From NCBI GenBank assembly GCA_964477125.1, contig CAYZCZ010000003.1:1-62619 (forward strand): a stretch of DNA of 62,619 nt, given 5' to 3'. The DNA is from DALYDK01 sp964477125 (lineage in GTDB: Bacteria > Patescibacteriota > Saccharimonadia > Saccharimonadales > CAIOMD01). Under the pieces are notes generated by a model. That model was given only the letters and a program-made list of their open reading frames with translations. It was not told the origin of the DNA and made no database searches. The position numbers and the translations under genes were made by a program. Positions 26,339 through 34,581 of this stretch are shown here, piece by piece. How positions within the stretch are numbered: position 1 is the first letter of the stretch; each line of letters opens with the position of its first letter.

Positions 26339-27564
26339 TAAGCACTAATATTAGAATGGCCCTAACGAGCATTCGATCATCAAGAACAAGAAGTTTGCTA
26401 ACAGTTCTTGGAGTTGTAATTGGTGTTGCGAGTGTCGTTACAACAGTTGGAATAGCCGAAGGTATTAAGAACCAAGTTGTATCACAAATAAATCAATTTG
26501 GTGCAGATGTGCTAACAATAAAACCTGGAAAAAGTTTTGACCATGACTCAAACGGTGCCGTAACAACGTTTAACCCAGGCGCCCAACAAGGAGCAAGCAC
26601 CTTAACGGATAAGGATATTGCTAGCCTAAAAACAATTCCAGGAGTTGTAGCAGTTGTACCTAGTATGCAAATAACAGGTGTTATCTCGGTTGATGGTAAA
26701 CCTAATTATTCCGGAGCAAAAATTACTGGAACTGGAGTGGATATAGGCCAAATACTAGGCGATAAAATGGACTACGGTGACTTTTTTGGGGAGGATGACG
26801 ACCTTAGGAATACGGTTGTAATTGGCCGTGATGTATCCCAAGACTTGTTTACTATTAGAGATCCCATAGGTCAAACAATGACTATTAGGGGTGAAAATTT
26901 TGTAGTACGGGGTATCTTAAAACCATTTAAGGACAGTCCAATTTCAATTTCGGATAACTTAAACAAGGCAGTATATATGCCATACGGAATGGCTAAAAAA
27001 CTTAGTGGCAACAACGGACAAGTTAATGAAATATTTATAAAAGTTGCTAATAGCGACAATGTTACTGCAACTACTGATGCAATTAATAAAGTACTATTAG
27101 CTAACCATCAAGGCCAGGAAGATTTCACTATTGTTAAAAAAGAAGATTATTTGGCGGCCGCGACTAAAACCTTGTCACAGCTAACTACTTTTATTGTTGC
27201 CATTGCTAGTACGGCATTAATTGTTGGCGGTATAGGTATTATGAATATAATGTTAGTTGGGGTTAGTGAGAGAACCCGTGAGATAGGTATTCGCAAGGCA
27301 GTTGGAGCAACTAACCAACAAATACTAAGTCAATTTTTAGTTGAGGCGACGGTAATTAGTGTTGTTGGCGGAATTATTGGCGTTTTTGTGGCCTTGGTTG
27401 CTACGTACTTTATAAAAATTGGCACTAACCTAAACCCTGTTATATCTTTGGGAACAATAGTTTTAGCGACTGTTGTCTCGATTATTGTTGGTGTTGTATT
27501 TGGTATGGCTCCTGCGGTGCAAGCAGCACGAAAAGATCCAATCCAATCACTACGATATGAATAG
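26335..27564 (+). CDS. MacB/FtsX-like ABC permease
   Basis: 409 residues with the MacB topology: one N-terminal TM (TRSLLTVLGVVIGVASVVTT), a large extracytoplasmic MacB_PCD domain (~50-270), then three TM helices of the FtsX domain including GIGIMNIMLVGVSERTREIGIRKAVGA, the coupling-helix signature. The C-terminus ends in the family's ARKDPIQSLRYE. Coupled to the ATPase by ATGA overlap. No MacA-type adaptor is present, consistent with a single-membrane cell. Confidence 0.95.
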   Translation: MISTNIRMALTSIRSSRTRSLLTVLGVVIGVASVVTTVGIAEGIKNQVVSQINQFGADVLTIKPGKSFDHDSNGAVTTFNPGAQQGASTLTDKDIASLKTIPGVVAVVPSMQITGVISVDGKPNYSGAKITGTGVDIGQILGDKMDYGDFFGEDDDLRNTVVIGRDVSQDLFTIRDPIGQTMTIRGENFVVRGILKPFKDSPISISDNLNKAVYMPYGMAKKLSGNNGQVNEIFIKVANSDNVTATTDAINKVLLANHQGQEDFTIVKKEDYLAAATKTLSQLTTFIVAIASTALIVGGIGIMNIMLVGVSERTREIGIRKAVGATNQQILSQFLVEATVISVVGGIIGVFVALVATYFIKIGTNLNPVISLGTIVLATVVSIIVGVVFGMAPAVQAARKDPIQSLRYE

Positions 27565-27584
27565 TGCCATTGTTAGTTATATTT

Positions 27585-27611
27585 AAAAAGCTCCCGTATT
27601 GGGAGCTTTTT
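27585..27611. terminator. Bidirectional intrinsic terminator between MacB permease and hsp20
   Basis: AAAAAGCTCCC-GTATT-GGGAGCTTTTT, an 11-bp perfect stem with A/T runs on both sides. It lies 20 nt after the permease stop and 39 nt after the convergent hsp20 stop, so it can end both transcripts. Confidence 0.92.
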
Positions 27612-27650
27612 AAATTATCTGTCAGCAAAACTGACTCATACAATCTGCTA

Positions 27651-28115
27651 TTAAAGAATTTGAATCTTCTTAACTGTATCTTGCTTCACCTTAGTAAAGC
27701 TTACTGTTAATACGCCATCTTTAAGTACAGCTTCAATTTCGTCTTCTTTTACCTGCACTGGCAAAACAAAACTGCGTGAAAATTCACCCCAATAACATTC
27801 TTGTAAATGATAGTTTTCAACATCTTCCTCGTAACCTGCATTTAACGTACCCCTAATTGAAAGCGTGTTATCTGCAATGCTTACATCTAGGTCATTCTTG
27901 TTAACGCCAGCTGTGCGAGCCTTTACTACAAGTTTTTCCTTAGTCTCATATACATCAATTGCTAACTGCCCTGGAACGGCTTCTTCTTCGTCCCATTCCT
28001 CTTCCTGAACTTGTGGTTCAGGGCCAGCAACAGCTAAATCTTCCTCACCCAAAAATGCAGCCGTTAGTTCTTCTTCCATTAGCAAATCATCTTCATTTGC
28101 TGTGCGTCGTGCCAT
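27651..28115 (-). CDS. Small heat-shock protein (Hsp20/alpha-crystallin)
   Basis: An ATP-independent holdase chaperone. 154 residues: a very acidic head (~1-47, EEEWDEEEA) and an alpha-crystallin domain (about 48-150) with GQLAIDVYET, the LSIRGTL strand, GEFSRSFVLP and the closing DGVLTVSFTKV; a short C-terminal KKIQIL supplies the IxI/V anchor. SD GGAGG precedes the ATG. No CIRCE element is seen upstream, unlike groES. Confidence 0.95.
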   Translation of the reverse strand: MARRTANEDDLLMEEELTAAFLGEEDLAVAGPEPQVQEEEWDEEEAVPGQLAIDVYETKEKLVVKARTAGVNKNDLDVSIADNTLSIRGTLNAGYEEDVENYHLQECYWGEFSRSFVLPVQVKEDEIEAVLKDGVLTVSFTKVKQDTVKKIQIL

Positions 28116-28248
28116 TGTTACCCTCCACGATTTATTTTAAAATACTGCTTTTAGTTTTAAAATCTTTTTGTGTGTGTTAAAAGTATACTGAACTGAATAG
28201 ACAAGAGGCAAGCTAACGTAGCCATCTTAACAACATATTTTCTACAAC

Positions 28249-28923
28249 ATGAACATATTCGATAAATTATTAGGCTTAATTGCACCCCACCATTGCATAG
28301 TATGTACCGATGAAGATTACGTACTTTGCTACGATTGTGCCAGCCAAATTGATGAGCTACCAAGTAGTTGCTATGTTTGCCATAAGGCAACCACCGATTT
28401 TGCCCCTTGCTTAGAACATATCACCAAAAAATCACCAAAGCATGTGTGGTTTGTATTTTCTTACGAAAAATCTATTAAAAAACTACTCTGGGCATATAAG
28501 TTCCAACAGCAACGTGCCGGTGCTGTAGATATTGCCAAAATAATATGTGGGAATTTACCCAATATACCACCTGAAACTTTAATCACTTACGTGCCAACTA
28601 CTCCTGAACATATCCGGCTTAGGGGGTTTGATCATTCCAAATTAATAGCCATTGAAGTTTCAAAAATATTAGGCTTAAATTATCACAACCTGCTGACACG
28701 GAACCCTGGTGCAGTTCAACATACACTTAATAGACGACAAAGATTAGCACAAATTAAAAATGCCTATAGCCCAATTAACGAATACTTATCATCTGGTGCA
28801 AATATATTACTAATTGACGACGTAATAACTACCGGTGCTACCATTGGCGAATGTGCTAGACAGCTTTACTCGGTAGGAGCAAAATCGGTTAATGTAGCAA
28901 CATTGGCCCGAACTCCTAAATAA
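28249..28923 (+). CDS. ComF-family phosphoribosyltransferase-like protein
   Basis: 224 residues. An N-terminal zinc-ribbon-like part with CxxC pairs (CIVC, CYDC, CYVC) is followed by a PRTase domain with the PRPP loop ILLIDDVITTGATI near residue 185. ComF proteins assist natural transformation, probably at ssDNA handling after uptake. DNA uptake via type IV pili is common in this group, so a competence role fits, but no pilus gene is adjacent. Confidence 0.92.
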   Translation: MNIFDKLLGLIAPHHCIVCTDEDYVLCYDCASQIDELPSSCYVCHKATTDFAPCLEHITKKSPKHVWFVFSYEKSIKKLLWAYKFQQQRAGAVDIAKIICGNLPNIPPETLITYVPTTPEHIRLRGFDHSKLIAIEVSKILGLNYHNLLTRNPGAVQHTLNRRQRLAQIKNAYSPINEYLSSGANILLIDDVITTGATIGECARQLYSVGAKSVNVATLARTPK

Positions 28924-28973
28924 TCTTGTGCCTTAACGTCAGCACTGTTATACTTTACCCTTGTTAGCCACCA

Positions 28974-29066
28974 GGAGGGGTACCCAAGTGGCTGAAGGGG
29001 ACGGTTTGCTAAATCGTTAGTGGGGCGAAAGTTCCAGCGAGGGTTCGAATCCCTCCTCCTCCGCCA
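28974..29066 (+). tRNA. tRNA-Ser(GCT), CCA encoded
   Basis: A 93-nt class II tRNA: acceptor GGAGGGG with CTCCTCC, discriminator G and encoded CCA. The anticodon arm GACGGT-TT-GCT-AA-ATCGTT gives anticodon GCT (AGC/AGU). The variable arm is long (TGGGGCGAAAGTTCCA) and the T-arm GAGGG-TTCGAAT-CCCTC is intact. Confidence 0.96.
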
Positions 29067-29068
29067 GG

Positions 29069-29106
29069 AGAAGGCCGTCTGCATTTATGCAGGCGGTTTT
29101 CTTCTT
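29069..29106 (+). terminator. Terminator after tRNA-Ser(GCT)
   Basis: CCGTCTGCA/TGCAGGCGG (29075-29083 with 29088-29096) makes a strong stem with one G-U pair, followed by TTTTCTTCTT, whose CTTCT can also pair with the AGAAG preceding the stem. Starts three bases after the CCA end. Confidence 0.85.
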
Positions 29107-29160
29107 GTTGAAGAAAAGATTAGAACCCGTTCGGCGTAGAAGCACAGCTGTGCTGTGCGC

Positions 29161-29239
29161 TATCCTTCCTCCTCCGCCAAATAAAGAACCAGGTTTTATG
29201 CCTGGTTTTTTATTTGGAATATTGAAGAATGATTCGAAC
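29161..29239 (+). repeat. tRNA-Ser 3'-end remnant plus conserved trailing hairpin
   Basis: TCCTTCCTCCTCCGCCA (29163-29179) copies the last bases of a tRNA-Ser including CCA, and runs into the hairpin CCAAATAAA...TTTATTTGG (29177-29217) with the AACCAGG/CCTGGTT core, then ATTGAAGAATGATTCGAAC. The whole trailer is nearly identical to the one after tRNA-Ser(GGA) at 24.9-25.1 kb, on the opposite strand. The remaining intergenic bases to 29399 hold no gene that I can support. Confidence 0.8.
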
Positions 29240-29399
29240 ATTCGGCCTCCTGAAAGGAAGCTAAACCAGCCATTAGTCCGAAAAGTAAATATAGCAAAAG
29301 TAATTTTCTTTTGCCGGAATAAGGCTAACTCCTTTCCTCTCATACGGCAATAACACTGTTTAAACCAAAAAGCATAACTGTGTTGTACAATATATACAA

Positions 29400-30176
29400 A
29401 TGAACGAAGATCCAAACAATCAAAATCCACAACCCCAACAACCGCAAGTAATTAGTCCTCAGTGGCAGTATACTTCTGGCCAACTGAGCCAACAACAGCA
29501 ACCAATACAGCAAACTCCGTTACCTACACCAGTTGCACCACAAGCACCGGTACAAGCCAGCCCTGTGCCAGAACAGGCCATAGCACCCCCCCAGCCAGCA
29601 GTAGTACCGATACAACAACAAACTCCCGTTCTAGCGGAAACTCCACAGCCTGTTGAGACCGCACCACTAAATCCAATAAGCAACCAGCAACCTGCCCTAC
29701 AAAATACTACAAACGAAAATGCTATATATACTTGGCAAGCTTCTGAATTTGCTACAAATGAGAAGAATAAATCTTGGTATCTTATTTTAGCCGGTGCAGC
29801 AATACTAGTTTCTGGTGTTACTTTCTTAATAACCCGCGAATGGCTATCAATTGTCGTAATTGTTGTATTGGCGGTTGCCGTTGGTTTTTATGGCAATATT
29901 AAACCCCGTACACTGAGTTATTCCATAGAAGAGTTGGGCATAAAAATAGGTGAAAAATTTTATGGTTTTAATGAGTTTAAAAGCTTTTCAGTATTAGAAG
30001 ATATGGCCGTACCAAGCATAAACCTTATGCCGATAAAGAAACTTATGATGCCAATAAGCATTTATGTTGCACCTAGCGATCTAAGTAAGGTGGCGGATAT
30101 TTTAGGTAATTACCTACCATTCGAAGAAAAACAACGTGATTTTACCGATAAGCTAAGCCACCGTCTCCGATTCTAA
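29400..30176 (+). CDS. Membrane protein with Pro/Gln-rich head
   Basis: 258 residues: ~110 residues of Pro/Gln/Ala-rich disordered sequence, two close TM helices (about 126-143 and 149-165) and a C-terminal ~90-residue domain that looks PH-like (LSYSIEELGIKIGEKFYGFNEFKSFSV). No function known. TACAAT (29386-29391) lies 8 nt before the ATG with no SD, so it is probably leaderless. Followed closely by a small membrane protein gene with an SD. Confidence 0.8.
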   Translation: MNEDPNNQNPQPQQPQVISPQWQYTSGQLSQQQQPIQQTPLPTPVAPQAPVQASPVPEQAIAPPQPAVVPIQQQTPVLAETPQPVETAPLNPISNQQPALQNTTNENAIYTWQASEFATNEKNKSWYLILAGAAILVSGVTFLITREWLSIVVIVVLAVAVGFYGNIKPRTLSYSIEELGIKIGEKFYGFNEFKSFSVLEDMAVPSINLMPIKKLMMPISIYVAPSDLSKVADILGNYLPFEEKQRDFTDKLSHRLRF

Positions 30177-30193
30177 ACTAATAAAGGATAACT

Positions 30194-30442
30194 ATGAATA
30201 AAAAATCAAATAACAATAAAATACTATACGGGATATTATGGATTTGTTCCGGATTTATCATGCTAGTTCTAGTAGCTTTTTTTCAAATAATAGCAAATTT
30301 CCTGTTGTCAGGAAATTTAGAAAACACAAGCAGTCTTTCAGTAATTCTAAATATTATAAGTTGGATATTAGGAACATTAGGTATTGTATTAATATTTGTA
30401 GGTCCAATTGTTGGTATAATTAAATTAACTAAAAAAGATTAG
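30194..30442 (+). CDS. Small two-TM membrane protein
   Basis: 82 residues with two TM helices (about 13-36 and 50-74) and a short Lys-rich N-terminus. SD AAAGGA lies 6 nt before the ATG, and the gene starts 17 nt after the previous stop, so it is the second gene of a two-gene unit. No family recognised. Confidence 0.7.
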   Translation: MNKKSNNNKILYGILWICSGFIMLVLVAFFQIIANFLLSGNLENTSSLSVILNIISWILGTLGIVLIFVGPIVGIIKLTKKD

Positions 30443-30491
30443 TTTAATCTGTTAATGACTTGAGTTTTCTGATATAGTATGTTTTTGTTAA

Positions 30492-30607
30492 GCCATCGTA
30501 GCTCAGCTGGCCCGCTAAACTTGTTTAGCAAAGTGATGTGGAGCAAACGCACTATCCCCGCTAGTTTAGCTACATTTAACAAATTAGATATGCACTAGCA
30601 TGGTTAT
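30492..30607 (+). pseudogene. Truncated tRNA 5' fragment upstream of tRNA-Arg
   Basis: GCCATCGTAGCTCAGCTGG (30492-30510) mirrors the 5' acceptor and D-arm of the tRNA-Arg at 30608 (GCACCCGTAGCTCAGCTGG), with similar GTTA-rich bases before both. Homology stops in the D-loop; the next ~95 nt contain a small hairpin GCTAAAC-TT-GTTTAGC and no matching acceptor 3' strand. An extended -10 (TGATATAGT, about 30471-30479) lies just upstream, so the promoter of the real tRNA may now read through this remnant. Confidence 0.7.
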
Positions 30608-30681
<74 letters not shown>

Positions 30682-30684
<3 letters not shown>

Positions 30685-30725
30685 AACAAAGAGTCTGTTC
30701 GTTTATGAACGGACTTTTTGTTTGG
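30682..30725 (+). terminator. tRNA-Arg trailing hairpin incorporating CCA
   Basis: A 19-base stem that begins with the tRNA's own CCA: CCAAACAAA (30682-30690) pairs with TTTGTTTGG (30717-30725), and GTCTGTTC (30693-30700) pairs with GAACGGAC (30707-30714), with TTTTT inside the 3' arm. Intrinsic terminator formed directly on the mature tRNA end. Confidence 0.88.
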
Positions 30726-30737
30726 TAAAATAACCTT

Positions 30738-31007
30738 ATGAAAAGAAAGTTTGACAGCGTATCCAAAGAAACCGAGAAAAATTGTGTGAACGAAATAATT
30801 ACCAGGATTGAAGAAATTGAAGGTGGTGATGTAGGCATAATTGCCGCTCAAGATATTATAGAAATAGTCACTCAAAACTTAGGCCCAGAAATATATAACA
30901 ACGGACTCAAAGATGCCAAGAAATTATTTCAAGAAAAATTTTCAGACCTAGAAACAGATATTTCTATACTAGAACAATACACCCAGGCAAATAGGAACAT
31001 TCAATAA
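30738..31007 (+). CDS. DUF2164-family protein
   Basis: 89 residues matching DUF2164: a central helix with IIAAQDIIEIVTQNLGPEIYNNGLKDAKKLF, where GPxIYNxG is the hallmark, and an acidic C-terminal helix. Function unknown; members are small cytoplasmic helical proteins. A TAAAAT (30726-30731, with TG ahead) lies 6 nt before the ATG, directly after the tRNA terminator. Confidence 0.82.
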   Translation: MKRKFDSVSKETEKNCVNEIITRIEEIEGGDVGIIAAQDIIEIVTQNLGPEIYNNGLKDAKKLFQEKFSDLETDISILEQYTQANRNIQ

Positions 31008-31047
31008 ATATAGATATTCTCTTGTTGTTCCCTGTTAGAATGTTCAT

Positions 31048-31677
31048 ATGAAAATAATAGTTTTTGGAGCTAATGGTCGGGTTGGCTCATTGCTCGTAGC
31101 CGAACTTATTAAACAAAACTACAAAGTAGTAGCCTTTATTCATGGTGAAAATAATTTGCCCAAAAATAAGTTAGTTACTATTTTTAAAGGCGATATTTAT
31201 AACAGCAAAAATGTAAGTTCAGCTATGAAAGGATGTAATGTAATTATTTCCGCTCTTGGTAGCTGGGGAACCCCAAAAAAAGATATTCTAACTAGTGCTA
31301 TGAAAAATATTATCCCAGCCATGAAAGAACAAAAAATTAAAAGAATTATTACGCTCACTGGAGCAGATGCTTTAGCGAGCAAGGAAAAACCAACCATAAC
31401 TCAGAAAATTACTAGGCCAATTTTTACAGTATTAGCAAAAAATATACTAGAAGATGGCGAAAACCATATTGCACTACTAGAAAATAGTGAACTTGATTGG
31501 ACTGTGGTAAGGTCACCTGTGATGAATAATATAGGAAACCCAAAAAGGTTTTACCTTAGTAATAATACGCCCAACCCTTTTAGAACAATCAACCGCCAAA
31601 GCGTAGCAATTGTCCTAACAAATCAAATATCAGACACTGCATTTATACATCAAGCCCCATACATTTATAGAAAATAA
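31048..31677 (+). CDS. NAD(P)-binding oxidoreductase (NmrA/SDR-like)
   Basis: 209 residues with a Rossmann start IVFGANGRVGSLLVAELI (GxxGxxG type), an acidic-to-neutral second strand, and the ALGSWG and ITLTGADAL strands of the atypical SDR/NAD(P)H-binding family. The canonical YxxxK catalytic pair is not evident, consistent with NmrA-like redox sensors or flavin reductase-like enzymes. An extended -10 TGTTAGAAT (31033-31041) lies 6 nt before the ATG. Confidence 0.85.
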   Translation: MKIIVFGANGRVGSLLVAELIKQNYKVVAFIHGENNLPKNKLVTIFKGDIYNSKNVSSAMKGCNVIISALGSWGTPKKDILTSAMKNIIPAMKEQKIKRIITLTGADALASKEKPTITQKITRPIFTVLAKNILEDGENHIALLENSELDWTVVRSPVMNNIGNPKRFYLSNNTPNPFRTINRQSVAIVLTNQISDTAFIHQAPYIYRK

Positions 31678-31734
31678 TACCTGTTATATAAACTAATTTA
31701 CTGCTACTATCTAGCCATAAATAAAGGAGAAGTT

Positions 31735-32076
31735 ATGGAAGATAGTACTAACGATATGATGGTTGTCACAACTAACGATTTACCAGGTTACGAAGTAGTA
31801 GAAGTTTACGGCGAGGTGTTTGGGCTTATAGTTAGAAGCCGTAACATGTTTAGCAATATAGGAGCAAGCTTTAGAACAGTAGTTGGTGGCGAAGTAAAAG
31901 GATACACCAAAATGCTATCCGACAGCCGTTTTCATGCTTTAGAACGACTTAAAAGTGAAGCTTCATCTAAAGGAGCAAATGCCATACTAATGATGCGTTT
32001 CGATAGTGGTGATATTGGACAAGTTATGAATGAAGTAGCAGCATATGGCACAGCCGTAAAAGTCGTAAAGAAATAA
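31735..32076 (+). CDS. YbjQ/UPF0145 heavy-metal-binding domain protein
   Basis: 113 residues, the usual family size. Hallmarks are VTTNDLPGYEVVEVYGEVFGL at the start, GGEVKGYTKML and the repeated RLKSEASSKGANAILMMRFDS. The family forms pentameric beta-barrel discs; a metal role has been proposed but is unproven. SD GGAG lies before the ATG. Confidence 0.92.
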   Translation: MEDSTNDMMVVTTNDLPGYEVVEVYGEVFGLIVRSRNMFSNIGASFRTVVGGEVKGYTKMLSDSRFHALERLKSEASSKGANAILMMRFDSGDIGQVMNEVAAYGTAVKVVKK

Positions 32077-32200
32077 AATGTTATACCCACAAAAAAGGAT
32101 TCGACGTTTACGATAAAAAATATGATTTCACCAAGGACACCATAAGGGCTCTTGGCAGGAATGTCAGAATTAGCTTTCCTATTCGAACCCCTACTTCAGT

Positions 32201-32239
32201 AATAAATATGACCTAAGCTACACTAAGGTCTTATTTATT
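32201..32239 (-). terminator. Trailing hairpin of tRNA-Ser(CGA)
   Basis: On the minus strand, just after the CCA, AATAAAT and GACCT pair with AGGTC and ATTTATT. Less perfect than the other tRNA trailers and with only a short T-rich tail, but of the same AT-outer, GC-inner design starting at the CCA. Confidence 0.6.
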
Positions 32240-32327
32240 TGGCGGAGAAGGAGGGATTCGAACCCTCGGTACATTGCTGTACACTTGTTTTCGAGACAAG
32301 CCAATTCAACCACTCTTGCACCTCTCC
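32240..32327 (-). tRNA. tRNA-Ser(CGA), CCA encoded
   Basis: An 88-nt class II tRNA: acceptor GGAGAGG/CTTCTCC, discriminator G, encoded CCA. The anticodon arm CTTGT-CT-CGA-AA-ACAAG gives CGA (UCG). The variable arm GTACAGCAATGTAC and T-arm GAGGG-TTCGAAT-CCCTC are intact. It starts 8 nt from the -10 of the divergent gene at 32349. Confidence 0.96.
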
Positions 32328-32348
32328 ACAAAGGTATAATATACCGTA

Positions 32349-32852
32349 ATGAATAAAATTATTATAGTAAACGATAGTCTTCAAACGAACTATGCTTATG
32401 TTTTAACAAAGCCTATTGGTAAAAAATTTGATCCATATTTTCAACCACAGCTTACTCCGAAGGAAATGCTTGAACTTGGAGTATTTGATGGTAACTATTT
32501 AAATGATTGTATAAGAGAGTTTCCAGCCGAGTGGTTTATCAACGCAAAACTAAGCAATGATGGCCCGAATGAAAAGCTAAATTATTTTGGAATTCATGCT
32601 AGTCAACCAAAGTCAGTCTGGCAACAAAAAGGTTGGATTAACCAAGATGACCCCCGGGGCTGGTTCCAGTGGTATTGTCGTTATTATATGGGGCGCCGTC
32701 ACGAAGATGATACGCGCCAAATAAAGCGCTGGAAAGCCATGAAACGCCACGTGACTCAAGTAAAAAATAATTGTATTCAGGGAGATTGGGATTGCAGATC
32801 ACGCCAAAGACAGGCGCTTTTACACTGGGCTTACGACAGTCGCATAATTTAA
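32349..32852 (+). CDS. Conserved uncharacterised Trp/Tyr-rich protein
   Basis: 167 residues with a very motif-rich sequence: LTPKEMLELGVFDGNYLNDC, EFPAEWF, GWINQDDPRGWFQWYCRYYMGRR and RQRQALLHWAYDSR. The density of Trp, Tyr, Arg and Asp suggests a structured nucleic-acid- or nucleotide-related enzyme or binder. I recognise it as a conserved hypothetical family but know of no function. TATAAT (32335-32340) lies 8 nt before the ATG with no SD. Confidence 0.85.
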   Translation: MNKIIIVNDSLQTNYAYVLTKPIGKKFDPYFQPQLTPKEMLELGVFDGNYLNDCIREFPAEWFINAKLSNDGPNEKLNYFGIHASQPKSVWQQKGWINQDDPRGWFQWYCRYYMGRRHEDDTRQIKRWKAMKRHVTQVKNNCIQGDWDCRSRQRQALLHWAYDSRII

Positions 32853-32869
32853 TGATATTCTAGTTGGTA

Positions 32870-33526
32870 ATGAATAACATATATTGCAGTAACTGCGGCC
32901 AACTTATCCCGGGCAATTCCAATTTCTGTCGATTTTGTGGGGCAACCCTTCATGGGCCGGAAGCTTCAGTCTACTTTGCCCAGCAAGAACCAGTACTTCC
33001 GGGAGAAAAAGCCAAACCTATCAGTCCATCCAAGCCAGATACAATACCTAAATCTCATTTAAGTTCTACTGTCGTCATAATATTTGTACTGAACTATGTG
33101 AAAATTTCATCTATATTATTCCCTGCCCTGTTTATTGGAATATATTTTCAGCCTTTAATTTTTGGGTTAATAACTATTTTAGCTATTGTGGTTCTATTTT
33201 CTATTGCTATATGGGCTTACAATAATTTTACATACGAAGTCACAGAAGATGGCCTGCTTATTGAATTTGGAATAATACATCATAAGACAATTTCCGTGCC
33301 ATTCGATCAAGTCCAAAATGTTAACATAGAGCGCTCCGTAGTAGACCGTATGCTTAACTTGGCCCGAATCAGCATAGAAACAGCTGGTAGCGCTGTAACA
33401 CAGCCTATACAGGTCATAGGTGGCTATACCGCCCGCTCCGAAGCCTACCTGCCAGGCCTAACGCTTCTTCAGGCTAAAATGCTACATGACATATTAATTG
33501 ATGGCAAGTTAGACGAGGAGTATTAA
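32870..33526 (+). CDS. Zinc-ribbon plus bacterial PH-domain membrane protein
   Basis: About 218 residues from the ATG at 32870, preferred because the extended -10 TGATATTCT (32853-32861) ends 8 nt before it. The N-terminus is a zinc ribbon (YCSNCGQ...FCRFCGA). Two TM helices follow (about 68-107), then a bPH2/DUF304 domain (YEVTEDGLLIEFGIIHHKTISVPFDQVQNV). bPH2 proteins sit at the membrane with unknown ligands. Precedes the HIT gene by one base. Confidence 0.85.
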   Translation: MNNIYCSNCGQLIPGNSNFCRFCGATLHGPEASVYFAQQEPVLPGEKAKPISPSKPDTIPKSHLSSTVVIIFVLNYVKISSILFPALFIGIYFQPLIFGLITILAIVVLFSIAIWAYNNFTYEVTEDGLLIEFGIIHHKTISVPFDQVQNVNIERSVVDRMLNLARISIETAGSAVTQPIQVIGGYTARSEAYLPGLTLLQAKMLHDILIDGKLDEEY

Positions 33527-33527
33527 A

Positions 33528-33932
33528 ATGGAAGATTCAATATTCACAAAAATTATTAAAGGTGAAATACCCTGTCATAAGGTTTATGAGGATGAGCACA
33601 CAATCGCATTTTTAGATATACACCCAGTCCAGCCAGGACATACTTTAGTTGTACCAAAAGTACAAGTTGACCATTTTGAGGATCTTGACGATGCACACTA
33701 CCAAGCGGTTTGGGCAACTGTTAAAAAAGTGTCTAGGGCTCAAAAAGCTACCTACAGTCCAAATAGAATTGGCCTGCAAGTTATTGGCCTTGACGTTCCC
33801 CACGCCCATATCCATGTATACCCCTTTAATACGCTAAGTGATTTTAGGAATATGCCAGATATGAATGCCGAACCAGACCATAATGAATTAGCCAAAAACG
33901 CTGAAAATATTAAGGGGTCATTAAATGCCTAG
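33528..33932 (+). CDS. HIT-family nucleotide hydrolase/transferase
   Basis: 134 residues with the histidine triad HAHIHVYP (H92, H94, H96) and the GEIPCHKVYEDEHTIAFLDIHPVQPGHTLVVPK N-terminal lobe. HINT-type enzymes cleave AMP-lysine, AMP-phosphoramidates or dinucleoside polyphosphates. Its start is one base after the upstream stop, and its last 8 bases overlap the next small gene, so all are one operon. Confidence 0.95.
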   Translation: MEDSIFTKIIKGEIPCHKVYEDEHTIAFLDIHPVQPGHTLVVPKVQVDHFEDLDDAHYQAVWATVKKVSRAQKATYSPNRIGLQVIGLDVPHAHIHVYPFNTLSDFRNMPDMNAEPDHNELAKNAENIKGSLNA

Positions 33933-34110
33933 TTGGATTGTTGCTTTCTTGTTCGCCTCTGGCCTGTCTACCTGGGTTTATACGAAACTCATGAGAACAA
34001 CTGGTAATAATACCAAATCTAGCCTAATGGCTACGGGTTTTACTTTTTTGCTAAGTTTTTTTGTTTTTTGGGCAATAATGGCATTTGTGAACGGACTTGT
34101 TAGTAAATAA
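33925..34110 (+). CDS. Small two-TM membrane protein
   Basis: 61 residues forming two TM helices (about 4-18 and 32-57) around a short polar loop KLMRTTGNNTKSS. The ATG overlaps the HIT stop by 8 bases and the next gene (rlmH) starts 5 nt after its stop, so its position in a tight operon supports it as a real gene. No family recognised. Confidence 0.7.
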   Translation: MPSWIVAFLFASGLSTWVYTKLMRTTGNNTKSSLMATGFTFLLSFFVFWAIMAFVNGLVSK

Positions 34111-34114
34111 GTAA

Positions 34115-34570
34115 ATGAAAATCACTCTTTACGTTACTGGTAAAAAAGGTAGCCAGCTATATAGTCTCGCATTAGACTACATAAAAAAGGCAAGCTTTGG
34201 CACATCCATTGATTTAGTTATATTAAACCCAAGTGGACAAAGTAATGAAATTGCAAGAAACCAAGAATCTAAAAATATAATATCTAAACTAAACAATGCC
34301 GACCTTTTATGGATATTAGATGAAAAAGGGACTCAAGTCTCATCGATTGAATTGGCCCAAAAAATTGAAAAAACTAAGATGATTTCTAAAAATTTATCTA
34401 TAGTTGTTGGTGGAGCTTATGGTATTAATGATGAGCTAAGATCTAAGGCCAATTTTGTTTGGAGCTTGTCAAAACTGGTATTTCCTCATGAAATAGCTTG
34501 GTTATTAGTTAGCGAACAATTATATAGGGCAGGTCAAATTAACAAGAACTCTGGTTATCATCACATCTAG
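34115..34570 (+). CDS. rlmH: 23S rRNA pseudouridine-1915 N3-methyltransferase
   Basis: 151-residue SPOUT methyltransferase acting on helix 69 of the ribosome. The SAM-binding knot is readable as IVVGGAYGIND with the preceding DLLWILDEKGTQVSS, and the C-terminal signature LSKLVFPHEIAWLLVSEQLYRA...YHH is intact. Last gene of the zinc-ribbon/HIT/membrane/rlmH operon. pyrH is convergent, ending 12 bp downstream. Confidence 0.96.
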   Translation: MKITLYVTGKKGSQLYSLALDYIKKASFGTSIDLVILNPSGQSNEIARNQESKNIISKLNNADLLWILDEKGTQVSSIELAQKIEKTKMISKNLSIVVGGAYGINDELRSKANFVWSLSKLVFPHEIAWLLVSEQLYRAGQINKNSGYHHI

Positions 34571-34581
34571 CAAAAAACTAA

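Noticed and set aside
32095..32200. tmRNA-like words (GGATTCGAC and TTCGAACCCC) upstream of tRNA-Ser(CGA)
   Set aside because: Only ~90 nt separate them, there is no tag ORF and no paired acceptor; more likely chance or tRNA debris.
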